Part shown: in pieces, positions 16,029-23,342 of the stretch
Position numbering within the stretch: the first letter of the stretch is position 1
Layout of the letters: every line of letters begins with the position of its first letter
Assembly (NCBI GenBank): GCA_023392615.1
Contig: JAEVYT010000029.1
Span: forward strand, 1-26,922
Direction: 5' to 3'
From: Bacillota bacterium
GTDB taxonomy: Bacteria; Bacillota; Clostridia; Lachnospirales; Lachnospiraceae
DNA length: 26,922 bases
Program-made: the position numbers and the translations under genes
Notes under the pieces: model-generated
Database searches by the model: none
What the model was told of the DNA's origin: nothing
The model's input: only the letters and a program-made list of their open reading frames with translations

Positions 16029-16670
16029 CTATTTTTTGATTTTTCTTTCTACCTGTTTCTGAAGGAGAATCAGGATTGAGATAATAACCAGATAAAATAC
16101 TGCTCCGGCGGTATAGCCTTTAATTACATCGAACGTAATGGAGGTATAATTCTGAATCTGTTTTGTGATTTCATTTACAATAATAACACTTAGTAAAGCC
16201 GTATCTTTTACTGTTATTATAAATTGATTGAATAATGCCGGCAACATGGAACGAAAAGCCGGCGGAACGATCAGATGCCAGAGAGTCTGTGTTTGTGTTA
16301 GTCCTAAGGATAAGCCGGCTTCTTTCTGACCGGGATCGATTCCGTCTAGTGCACCACGTACAATTTCGGCAATAAATGCACCGGAGTTTAAGCTAATAAC
16401 CAGTATTCCGGCAAAATTACTGCTTAAGTCAATATTTATTAATCTGGGAACAACATAATATATGTATAATGCTTGAACTATAAGCGGAGTGCCTCGGATG
16501 ATCCAAATATAGATATTTGCGATTACCTTCGCAACTTTGCTTTTACTTTGAAGTGCGAAGCCGGTGACGCTACCGATTAAAAAGCCAAATAATATACCAA
16601 ATACAGAAATAAGTAATGTGATTCTAAGTCCCCTAAAAAGCATTGGGAGCAAAACTGTTAAGAAATCCAT
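16029..16670 (-). CDS. amino-acid ABC transporter permease (HisM/GlnP type)
   Basis: This is the membrane subunit of a polar-amino-acid importer. I start at 16670 (MDFLTVLLPMLFRGL), where AAAGGAAGAG lies just upstream; an ATG at 16700 would add ten charged residues and has no ribosome site. The 213 residues have about five membrane helices and the conserved cytoplasmic EAA loop EAGLSLGLT (117-125), which docks on the ATPase. WIIRGTPLIVQ (56-66) is a family hallmark. It is the first gene of the operon, behind a leader with its own promoter and a terminator-like hairpin. Confidence 0.95.
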   Translation of the reverse strand: MDFLTVLLPMLFRGLRITLLISVFGILFGFLIGSVTGFALQSKSKVAKVIANIYIWIIRGTPLIVQALYIYYVVPRLINIDLSSNFAGILVISLNSGAFIAEIVRGALDGIDPGQKEAGLSLGLTQTQTLWHLIVPPAFRSMLPALFNQFIITVKDTALLSVIIVNEITKQIQNYTSITFDVIKGYTAGAVFYLVIISILILLQKQVERKIKK

Positions 16671-16750
16671 AATCTCTTCCTTTCGTTCTTCCGATGTCAT
16701 GAAAAATAGTTTGGTGACTAACTTCTACATAAATGCTCGAATTGCCTCAT

Positions 16751-16790
16751 AAAAAAGGCGTTCCTCCTAAGTAAGTTAAGAGAACGTCCT
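16751..16790 (-). terminator. terminator-like attenuator in the ABC-operon leader
   Basis: Reading the minus strand, AGGACGTTCT (16790-16781) pairs with GGAACGCCT (16764-16756), with one bulged A and one T-G wobble, and six T follow at once (16756-16751). The hairpin begins about 45 bases after the predicted transcript start and ends 80 bases before the permease ATG. That is the arrangement of a conditional terminator and not of the end of another gene, since no minus-strand gene lies upstream. Confidence 0.75.
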
Positions 16791-16842
16791 CACTCATATA
16801 ATCTATTGAAAACCAAATATTAGATATTCAAAATTCAAGTAA

Positions 16843-16871
16843 AATATATCAAAGAGACATGAATTTGTCAA
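16843..16871 (-). promoter_or_regulatory. sigma-A promoter of the amino-acid ABC operon
   Basis: On the minus strand TTGACA (16871-16866) and TATATT (16848-16843) are exactly 17 bases apart. The transcript would start near 16836 and carry a leader of about 165 bases before the permease gene, containing the attenuator hairpin. Confidence 0.82.
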
Positions 16872-17007
16872 TGAAAACATGCGCTTGGATTATATTCAAG
16901 TAATATAATAAAGAAGCTTAATGAGAGTGTAGCCAGTTATACATGTAATGAATAATGACATTTATTAAGGAAGAGATTTTAGAATGAGGAAATGATTTTA
17001 TAATATT

Positions 17008-17036
17008 TTTACTATATATTTTAAGACGAGTATGAT
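17008..17036 (+). promoter_or_regulatory. probable promoter of the DUF624 gene
   Basis: TTTACT (17008-17013) and TATGAT (17031-17036) are 17 bases apart and lie about 35 bases before the start codon. The -35 matches the consensus at only four positions. Confidence 0.5.
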
Positions 17037-17071
17037 AAAATATAGAAAAACAAAGATAAGGGAGTTATAAG

Positions 17072-17770
17072 ATGAATAGTTTTTTTAACATGAATAACGG
17101 ACTGTTTACATTCCTTAGCAAAGCATGTGACGTTATGATCTTGAGTCTGGTGTGGTTTGTATGCTGTTTACCGATTTTTACAATTGGTCCTGCCACCACT
17201 GCTTTGTATTATACCAGTGTAAAAGTGCTACGTGGTGATCGTGGTTATTTAATGAAAGAATATTTTAGATCCTTCAAACTGAATTTTAAAAGAGGGGTAA
17301 TTATAGGGTTGTTATTATTGTTAGCAGGATTGATTTTAGGTGTGGATATATATATGACGACACACACTAATATCGTGGATGACAAAACGAACTCTATTCT
17401 TAATGGAGTATATATTGCGTTGGGGATACTAATACTGAGCATTAGTATTTATATTTTCCCTTTATTATCAAGATTTGATATGACAGTAAAGCAGCTTTTT
17501 AGAGCAGCGGCAGTTATGGCAATCAGACATCTCCCTTCAACCGTAGGAATGCTGGTAATACTGGTTGGTGCTGCAGTTGGAACAACCTATATGATATTTA
17601 CTATTGCGATTTTTCCTGCATTAGTGGCGTTAATCGATTCTTTATTTTTAGAAAGAATATTTAAGATGTATATGCCAAAGGATGAATCAGTTGATGAAGC
17701 TGAGGTTGTGGATGAGAATGGTAATGAACTTCACTCGGTTGATTTATCAACTGACGAAAGTACAAAATAA
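17072..17770 (+). CDS. DUF624 (YesL-like) membrane protein
   Basis: This is a 232-residue membrane protein of the YesL/DUF624 family. The N-terminus NMNNGLFTFLSKACDVMILSLVWFVC and the CLPIFTIGPATTALYY segment (about 32-47) are family hallmarks. Four to five hydrophobic helices follow (about 20-48, 76-94, 110-130, 148-192), then an acidic hydrophilic tail from about 205. Such genes often sit near carbohydrate or glycan uptake genes in Firmicutes, but no such neighbour is present here and the function is unknown. GGGAG lies before the ATG. The gene appears to be transcribed alone. Confidence 0.85.
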   Translation: MNSFFNMNNGLFTFLSKACDVMILSLVWFVCCLPIFTIGPATTALYYTSVKVLRGDRGYLMKEYFRSFKLNFKRGVIIGLLLLLAGLILGVDIYMTTHTNIVDDKTNSILNGVYIALGILILSISIYIFPLLSRFDMTVKQLFRAAAVMAIRHLPSTVGMLVILVGAAVGTTYMIFTIAIFPALVALIDSLFLERIFKMYMPKDESVDEAEVVDENGNELHSVDLSTDESTK

Positions 17771-17932
17771 ATGATTTTTTGGCTATATTCATGTTTGATA
17801 GGGATATTAGAAATTAGTGCATGATTATAACCATTTTTATGAAAAAATAAAAAATCATAAAAAAACACTTTTCTTTTTTTAAAAAACATGGTATATACTT
17901 TATATAGAAAAATTTATAAAAATTTATTAAAT

Positions 17933-17972
17933 GGAGCAAAGGCGTTCCCTTCTATTAGGGGACGTCTTTTTT
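17933..17972 (+). promoter_or_regulatory. glnN leader attenuator with an ANTAR-type antiterminator hairpin
   Basis: The terminator form is AGGCGTTCCC (17940-17949) paired with GGGGACGTCT (17958-17967), ten pairs including two G-T, followed by six T (17967-17972). The competing form is GGAGC (17933-17937) paired with GTTCC (17944-17948) around the hexaloop AAAGGC. A five-pair stem with A at loop position 1 and G at position 4 is what ANTAR-domain antiterminators of the NasR/EutV kind recognise in their second hairpin. It overlaps the left arm of the terminator, so the two exclude each other. I found no good first (P1) hairpin upstream. The element lies 21 bases before glnN and its promoter is not clear (weak TTCTTT-17-TATACT at 17871-17899). 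Confidence 0.6.
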
Positions 17973-17993
17973 AATTAAGAGAGGAGATTTAGT

Positions 17994-20102
17994 ATGTCTG
18001 AGAAATTAACAGATCTTTTTGGATCAAACGTATTTAACGAAGCAGTTATGGCAGAACGTCTGCCGAAGAAAACTTTTGCTGCTCTTAAGAAAACTCTTGA
18101 GAACGGTGAGGACTTAGATCCTGCTGTAGCTGAAGTTGTGGCAAACGCAATGAAGGATTGGGCAATCGAAAGAGGAGCTACTCATTATACTCACTGGTTC
18201 CAGCCTATGACTGGCATCACAGCTGAGAAACATGATTCTTTTATCAATCCTACAGCTGGTGGCAAGATTATGATGGAATTCTCCGGTAAAGAGTTAATTA
18301 AGGGTGAGCCTGATGCTTCTTCCTTCCCATCCGGTGGTTTAAGAGCTACTTTCGAAGCTAGAGGTTATACAGCATGGGATTGTACATCACCTGCTTTCTT
18401 AAGAGAAGATGCTGCTGGCGTTACTCTCTGTATCCCTACTGCATTCTGTTCTTACACAGGCGAAGCGTTAGATATGAAAACTCCTCTTCTTAGATCTATG
18501 GAAGCAATCAGTGATCAAGCAGTTCGTGTATTAAAATTATTCGGACATGATAACGTATCCAGAGTATCTACATCTGTTGGTCCTGAGCAGGAATACTTCT
18601 TAGTAGATAAAGCGAAATATTTAAAGAGAGATGACCTTATCTTCACAGGTAGAACATTATTTGGTGCTATGCCTCCTAAGGGTCAGGAATTAGAAGATCA
18701 TTATTTCGGAAGCATCAAAGAAAGAATTGCTGCTTACATGAAAGAATTAAATATCGAGCTTTGGAAGCTTGGTGTAACTGCAAAAACTCAGCATAATGAA
18801 GTTGCTCCTGCACAGCATGAGTTAGCTCCTATTTATGCAACAGCTAATATCGCTACAGATCACAACCAGTTAGTAATGGAGACTATGAAGAAAGTTGCTA
18901 ACCGTCATGGTCTTGCTTGTTTGCTTCATGAGAAGCCATTCGCTGGTGTAAACGGTTCCGGTAAGCATGACAACTGGTCCATGGTTACTAATACAGGTAA
19001 GAACTTATTAGATCCTGGCAAAACACCTCATGAGAATATTCAGTTCTTATTATTCTTAGCTGCTGTATTAAAAGCAGTTGACGTACACGCAGATTTACTT
19101 CGTGTATCTGCAGCTAATCCTGGTAATGACCACAGATTAGGCGCAAATGAAGCACCTCCGGCTATCATCTCTGTATTCTTAGGAGAGCAGTTAGAAGATG
19201 TTATTACACAGTTGATCGAAACAGGTGAAGCAAAGAGTAGCAAGACTGGTGGCAAATTAGATGTTGGTGTACATACACTTCCTTCTTTCGCTAAAGATGC
19301 TACTGATAGAAACCGTACATCACCTTTTGCATTCACAGGTAATAAATTCGAGTTCCGTATGGTTGCTTCTTCCATGTCTATTGGACCTGCTAATACAATC
19401 CTCAACTCAATCGTTGCAGATGTATTAAAGGATTTTGCAGATGAATTAGAGAAAGCATCCAATTTCGATACAGCAGTACATGATTTAATTAAGAAGACAT
19501 TAACTGAGCATAAGAGAATCGTATTCAACGGCAATGGCTACTCCGATGAGTGGGTTGTTGAAGCTGAGAAGAGAGGACTTCCAAACATCAAGTCCATGGT
19601 TGAGGCAATTCCTGCTTATGTAAGTGATAAGGCTATCGAATTGTTCGGAAAGCATGGTGTATTCACAGAAGTAGAACTTCACTCTCGTGTTGAGATTCAG
19701 TATGAAGCATATGCAAAAGCGATTAATATCGAAGCAAGAACTGCAATCTCAATGGCTGGTGCAAAATACATCCCTGCAGTAATCAATTATACAAAGAAGC
19801 TTGCAGACAGCATTAACTCTGTTAAGACTGCTGTTGCTGATGCAGATGTAAGTGTACAAACAGAATTGTTAAAAGAATCTTCAGCACTTCTTGCTAAGGC
19901 TCAGGCAGCTCTTAAGAAATTACAGGCTGTTACTGATGAAGCAAATACGAAAGAAGAAGCTGTTGAAGCTGCTGCATTCTTCAGAGAAGTAGTAATTCCT
20001 GCTATGAACGAGCTTAGAGCTCCTATCGATGCATTAGAAGTAATCTGTGATAAAGAATTATGGCCAGTTCCTACTTATGGCGATTTATTATTCGAGGTAT
20101 AA
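17994..20102 (+). CDS. glnN: glutamine synthetase type III
   Basis: GlnN makes glutamine from glutamate, ammonia and ATP, the main ammonia-assimilating step, in the cytosol. The length of 702 residues fits GSIII (about 700-730) and is far above GSI (about 450). Marks of the type are the N-terminal MSEKLTDLFGSNVFNEAVM, THYTHWFQPMTGITAEKHD (about 60-78), VGPEQEYFLVD, the ammonium/ATP region KPFAGVNGSGKHDNWSM (about 314-330) and NRTSPFAFTGNKFEFR (about 440-455). GAGGAG lies seven bases before the ATG. Codon use is strongly biased toward a small set (GCT, GGT, TTA, AGA), which suggests high expression. It is transcribed alone, behind an attenuator, and ends in a strong terminator. Confidence 0.97.
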   Translation: MSEKLTDLFGSNVFNEAVMAERLPKKTFAALKKTLENGEDLDPAVAEVVANAMKDWAIERGATHYTHWFQPMTGITAEKHDSFINPTAGGKIMMEFSGKELIKGEPDASSFPSGGLRATFEARGYTAWDCTSPAFLREDAAGVTLCIPTAFCSYTGEALDMKTPLLRSMEAISDQAVRVLKLFGHDNVSRVSTSVGPEQEYFLVDKAKYLKRDDLIFTGRTLFGAMPPKGQELEDHYFGSIKERIAAYMKELNIELWKLGVTAKTQHNEVAPAQHELAPIYATANIATDHNQLVMETMKKVANRHGLACLLHEKPFAGVNGSGKHDNWSMVTNTGKNLLDPGKTPHENIQFLLFLAAVLKAVDVHADLLRVSAANPGNDHRLGANEAPPAIISVFLGEQLEDVITQLIETGEAKSSKTGGKLDVGVHTLPSFAKDATDRNRTSPFAFTGNKFEFRMVASSMSIGPANTILNSIVADVLKDFADELEKASNFDTAVHDLIKKTLTEHKRIVFNGNGYSDEWVVEAEKRGLPNIKSMVEAIPAYVSDKAIELFGKHGVFTEVELHSRVEIQYEAYAKAINIEARTAISMAGAKYIPAVINYTKKLADSINSVKTAVADADVSVQTELLKESSALLAKAQAALKKLQAVTDEANTKEEAVEAAAFFREVVIPAMNELRAPIDALEVICDKELWPVPTYGDLLFEV

Positions 20103-20138
20103 TTTATACTGAATAATATAATATATGAATGTTTTGGT

Positions 20139-20173
20139 GGAGCCGCTTCCGATCGGAAGTGGCTCTACTTTTA
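20139..20173 (+). terminator. rho-independent terminator after glnN
   Basis: GAGCC-G-CTTCC (20140-20150) pairs with GGAAG-T-GGCTC (20155-20165) around GATC, eleven pairs with one G-T, followed by TACTTTT. It closes the glnN transcript and separates it from the fatty-acid operon. Confidence 0.88.
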
Positions 20174-20261
20174 ACTTAAATGCAGAAAGATTTAGGATGA
20201 GCATTAATACGAGGTTATTCATGTTTTATATTGAATGAATGGGTGTAAAGGAAAAATTAAC

Positions 20262-20290
20262 TTGACAATTATACTGAATTCTTATATATT
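20262..20290 (+). promoter_or_regulatory. sigma-A promoter of the fatty-acid operon
   Basis: A perfect TTGACA (20262-20267) and TATATT (20285-20290) are 17 bases apart. The transcript should start near 20297, inside the predicted FabT operator. Confidence 0.85.
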
Positions 20291-20304
20291 TTGATTATCA
20301 AACT
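20288..20304 (+). promoter_or_regulatory. FabT operator
   Basis: ATTTTGATTATCAAACT contains the perfect palindrome TTTGAT-T-ATCAAA (20290-20302). It matches the FabT consensus as I recall it from streptococci (ANTTTGATTATCAAATT) at all but one specified base. It overlaps the -10 box and the expected start point, so a bound repressor would block RNA polymerase. The gene just downstream encodes the matching regulator. Confidence 0.85.
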
Positions 20305-20341
20305 ATTTGCGTTTCAAAGCAATCTTTAGGAGTGAGTCAAG

Positions 20342-20800
20342 ATGAAGGATAAGCTTGTTCAAATAAATAAAATACTGGTTGAAGTGTATGACGATGTAAA
20401 TCGTATTGAAGAATATACAATAAAGAATGGTGCATTCAGTGATATCTCTATTACTGAAATTCATACGATTGAAGCAGTCGGTTTATATGGAACAAAGACG
20501 ATGTCTGAGATTGCATCAGTATTAGAGATTACCATGGGAACCTTGACGACTGCAGTTGATAAATTGATCAAAAAGGGATATTTGGAGCGTAAGCGTAGCA
20601 ATACTGACCGAAGAATAGTGAATGTAAGTCTTTCTAAGAGAGGAAAACTAGCATACCGTATCCATGAAAAATTCCATTTGGATATGGTTCAACGAATAAT
20701 GATGGATTTTACTCAAGAGGAAGAGGAAATACTATTAACAGCGTTGAGTAAATTAAATTATCATTTAAAAGAGACTTATAAAGAGGCGCAACAGAGTTAA
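20342..20800 (+). CDS. fabT: MarR-family repressor of fatty-acid synthesis
   Basis: This 152-residue MarR-type DNA-binding protein is expected to repress the fatty-acid genes, in streptococci with long-chain acyl-ACP as corepressor. A dimerisation helix (about 1-35) is followed by a winged helix-turn-helix: TMSEIASVLEITMGTLTTAVDKLIKKGYL (about 53-81) and the wing ERKRSNTDRRIVNVSLSKRG (82-101). A C-terminal helix closes the fold. AGGAG precedes the ATG at nine bases. It heads the operon, 16 bases before fabH, and the FabT-type palindrome over its promoter implies autoregulation. FapR, the bacillar alternative, has a different fold. Confidence 0.92.
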   Translation: MKDKLVQINKILVEVYDDVNRIEEYTIKNGAFSDISITEIHTIEAVGLYGTKTMSEIASVLEITMGTLTTAVDKLIKKGYLERKRSNTDRRIVNVSLSKRGKLAYRIHEKFHLDMVQRIMMDFTQEEEEILLTALSKLNYHLKETYKEAQQS

Positions 20801-20816
20801 GTAGGAGGATTCCATA

Positions 20817-21800
20817 ATGAGGTGTGCAACAATCATCGGCACAGGAAGCTATCTGCCGGATAATATAATGACAAATGATGACTTAGCAAAGATTGTGGAT
20901 ACAAGTGATGAATGGATTTCATCAAGAACAGGAATAAAGGAAAGAAGAATTACTACAGGAGAAAATACTTCTGATTTGGCGTATGGAGCAGCTAAAAAAG
21001 CATTAGAGATGTCCGGAGTTGATGCAATGGAGATTGATATGATTATGTGTGCTACGATATCACCGGATTCTTTTATGCCTTCTGTAGCATGTATGGTACA
21101 GCATTTGTTAGGTGCAAAGAATGCAGCAGCATTTGACTTGGCAGCAGCTTGTTCCGGTTTGGTATATGGTATGACCGTTGCAAAGGCTTTGATTGAAAAT
21201 GGTATGTATCAGAATATCCTAGTGATAGGTGCGGAAACACTATCCAAAACTCTGGACTGGGAGGATCGATCCACCTGTGTACTTTTTGGTGATGGGGCGG
21301 GTGCAGTAGTACTATCCGGTTCGGATACCAAGACGGGAATCATCGCAACTACTCTATCAAGTGATGGTAGTAAGCAGGATTATCTTAGTTTGCCTGCCTT
21401 TCCTATGATTAATCCATTATGTAGCGTTGCCGATGAGACAGGAAAGAAACCCACAATTACGATGAAGGGTCAAGAAGTCTTCAAGTTTGCAGTTAGAAGT
21501 ATTAATGATTTAATTAAAACTGTTCTAAAGAAGGCTGAACTTACTCCGGAAGACATTAAGTACATTATTCCACATCAGGCAAATGTAAGAATAATCGAAA
21601 CAGCAGCAAAAACCTGTGGGATTCCTTTTGAAAAATTCTTTATGAATCTTGATCGTTATGGAAATACGTCTGCGGCTACAATCGGAATTGCACTAGATGA
21701 GATGGTTCAGAAAGACTTGTTAAAATCCGGCGATCGCATCATACTGGTGGGATTCGGTGGCGGAATGACGAGTGGTGCTGTATTAGTGGAATGGAATTAG
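20817..21800 (+). CDS. fabH: 3-oxoacyl-ACP synthase III
   Basis: FabH starts fatty-acid synthesis by condensing an acyl-CoA with malonyl-ACP. The 327 residues carry the Cys-His-Asn triad C112 (AAACSGL), H253 (IPHQANVRI) and N283 (RYGNTSAA), and the C-terminal GFGGGMTSGAVLVEW loop. AGGAGG lies nine bases before the ATG. Primer choice (acetyl or branched acyl-CoA) cannot be read from sequence. It follows fabT by 16 bases and precedes a structured spacer. Confidence 0.96.
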   Translation: MRCATIIGTGSYLPDNIMTNDDLAKIVDTSDEWISSRTGIKERRITTGENTSDLAYGAAKKALEMSGVDAMEIDMIMCATISPDSFMPSVACMVQHLLGAKNAAAFDLAAACSGLVYGMTVAKALIENGMYQNILVIGAETLSKTLDWEDRSTCVLFGDGAGAVVLSGSDTKTGIIATTLSSDGSKQDYLSLPAFPMINPLCSVADETGKKPTITMKGQEVFKFAVRSINDLIKTVLKKAELTPEDIKYIIPHQANVRIIETAAKTCGIPFEKFFMNLDRYGNTSAATIGIALDEMVQKDLLKSGDRIILVGFGGGMTSGAVLVEWN

Positions 21801-21809
21801 ATTAATTAG

Positions 21810-21992
21810 CATGTTAAGGGGAACCCCTTTTATATAACATGGTTCAGAATATTTTCTGAATTTAAAATGCATATTACTACATGAAATATGCTTGTAGAAA
21901 ATAAAATTAGAAAATCATTTGGAGTAGATACTTCTTACTAATAGCTGAACAGTTGGGTGAGGCATTATTAAGCAAAAAGAGGTATATACTCC
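21810..21992 (+). other. structured fabH-acpP spacer with four potential stems
   Basis: Stem 1 is CATGTT-AAGGGG (21810-21821) with CCCCTT (21824-21829) and AACATG (21836-21841), with a six-base bulge. Stem 2 is TTCAGAA (21843-21849) with TTCTGAA (21854-21860). Stem 3 is GCATATT (21869-21875) with AATATGC (21885-21891). Stem 4 is GGAGTAGATACTTC (21921-21934) with GAGGTATATACTCC (21979-21992), 13 of 14 pairing if one G-T is allowed. Stem 1 may be a weak terminator (CCCCTTTTAT). The spacer has no consensus promoter that I can defend. Confidence 0.65.
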
Positions 21993-22023
21993 GACAAAAA
22001 CACAAATATGGAGGATTTCAAAA

Positions 22024-22260
22024 ATGGATTTCGAAAAAATTAAAGAATTAGTAGCAGAGCAATTAAGTGTTGATGTGGCAGAACTTACATCAGAGACAAA
22101 TTTAAAAGATGATTTAAATGCAGATTCTCTTGACCTTTTCCAGATTATCATGTCTCTTGAAGAAGAATTTGGTATTGAGATTCCTACGGAAGATACAGAA
22201 AGCATCGCAACAATCGGAGATATTGAGAAATACTTAACCCAAAAAGGTGAAGAAGCGTAA
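22024..22260 (+). CDS. acpP: acyl carrier protein
   Basis: ACP carries the growing acyl chain on a phosphopantetheine arm through all steps of fatty-acid synthesis. The small acidic protein (78 residues) has the attachment serine S35 in LNADSLDLFQ, followed by the helix IIMSLEEEFGIEIP that partner enzymes recognise. GGAGG lies nine bases before the ATG. It sits between fabH and fabK but is set apart by long structured spacers on both sides (223 and 147 bases), unlike the tightly packed genes downstream. Confidence 0.97.
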   Translation: MDFEKIKELVAEQLSVDVAELTSETNLKDDLNADSLDLFQIIMSLEEEFGIEIPTEDTESIATIGDIEKYLTQKGEEA

Positions 22261-22289
22261 TTAGTTAAATAAATAGTTTAGACCTGAAT

Positions 22290-22350
22290 CGGCAGTTGTT
22301 AAATTAGCCGGCATAATGTTTTGTGCGATTATGCCCATTTGCAACTGCCG
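22290..22350 (+). other. 61-base long hairpin in the acpP-fabK spacer
   Basis: CGGCAGTTG (22290-22298) pairs perfectly with CAACTGCCG (22342-22350). AAAT (22301-22304) pairs with ATTT (22337-22340), and GGCATAAT (22310-22317) pairs with ATTATGCC (22328-22335) around a ten-base loop. It begins 30 bases after the acpP stop. No T run follows, which argues against a plain terminator. A processing or stabilising element for acpP mRNA, or a small palindromic repeat, would fit. Confidence 0.75.
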
Positions 22351-22407
22351 AAGCAGAAACTGGGAGTAGTGGGTTGTTATACAATTCTCCAAGGAGGATA
22401 ACAAGTA

Positions 22408-23340
22408 ATGAAGTCACGTGTTTGCGAATTATTAAACATCGAATACCCTCTTTTTCAAGGAGCAATGGCAAGAATTTCTGATGCATCCTTAGCGGCTGCT
22501 GTATCAGAAGCAGGGGGACTGGGCATTATCGCAGGTGGTACTGCACCGGCTGATTACATCAGATCTGAAGTGAGAAAAGCGAAGGAACTGACGAGTAAGC
22601 CTTATGGTGTCAATATTATGCTCTTGAGCGAATTTGCAGATGATATCGCTAAGATTGTGTGCGAAGAAGGAGTTAAGGTTGTCACAACAGGAGCAGGCTC
22701 TCCCGCTAAATATATGGAGATGTGGAAGGCTCATGGAATTAGAGTGATTCCGGTTGTACCGTCGGTTGCAATAGCAAAACGAATGGTGCGTAGCGGTGCA
22801 GATGCAATAATTGCAGAAGGAACCGAATCAGGCGGTCATGTAGGTGAGCTGACTACGATGGTATTGGTACCGCAAATTGTTGACGCTGTGGATGTTCCGG
22901 TTATCGCTGCAGGTGGTATGGCTGACGGTCGTGGTATAGCGGCAGCGTTTATGCTGGGAGCAGATGGAGTACAAATCGGTACAAGGTTTTTATCTGCACA
23001 TGAATGTAATATACATCCGAATTATAAACAAAAGATATTAAACGCTAAAGATATTGATACGATAGTAACCGGAAGAAGTACGGGACATCCGGTTCGTATT
23101 CTAAAGAATAAATTAAGCCGACAATTTACAGAGCTTGAGAAATCTTTCGCTCCAGTAGAGGAAATCGAAAAATTAGGTGTCGGTGCATTGGCAAAGGCAG
23201 TAGTAAATGGTGATATGGATTACGGTAGCATAATGGCTGGCCAGATTGCCGCTATTGTTAACAAAGAACAAAGCTGTAAGGAGATTATTACTGAGATGTT
23301 TGCCGAGGCAGAGCAGCTGCTCAGTAAAAATTGGAGGTAA
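22408..23340 (+). CDS. fabK: enoyl-ACP reductase II (FMN-dependent)
   Basis: FabK reduces trans-2-enoyl-ACP in the last step of each elongation cycle, using FMN and NAD(P)H. It replaces FabI, so triclosan resistance is the family expectation. The 310-residue TIM barrel shows YPLFQGAMARIS (13-24), AGGLGIIAGG (35-44), the catalytic histidine H144 in ESGGH (same number as in the pneumococcal enzyme), IAAGGMADGRG and GADGVQIGTRFL. AAGGAGG lies ten bases before the ATG. Nitronate monooxygenases share the fold, but the operon settles the role. Its stop codon overlaps the start region of fabD. Confidence 0.95.
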   Translation: MKSRVCELLNIEYPLFQGAMARISDASLAAAVSEAGGLGIIAGGTAPADYIRSEVRKAKELTSKPYGVNIMLLSEFADDIAKIVCEEGVKVVTTGAGSPAKYMEMWKAHGIRVIPVVPSVAIAKRMVRSGADAIIAEGTESGGHVGELTTMVLVPQIVDAVDVPVIAAGGMADGRGIAAAFMLGADGVQIGTRFLSAHECNIHPNYKQKILNAKDIDTIVTGRSTGHPVRILKNKLSRQFTELEKSFAPVEEIEKLGVGALAKAVVNGDMDYGSIMAGQIAAIVNKEQSCKEIITEMFAEAEQLLSKNWR

Positions 23341-23342
23341 TG

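Larger units (their letters stand above)
16671..17071. other. divergent regulatory region between the ABC operon and DUF624 gene
   Basis: This 401-base spacer holds the minus-strand promoter and leader attenuator of the ABC operon and the plus-strand promoter of the DUF624 gene, each listed separately. The remaining middle part (about 16880-17000) is AT-rich, with no gene or repeat that I can support. Confidence 0.7.

Noticed and set aside
21846..21866. CodY-box-like sequence (TATTTTCTGAATTTA) in the fabH-acpP spacer
   Set aside because: It differs from the AATTTTCWGAAAATT consensus at four positions and is explained by the local inverted repeat.
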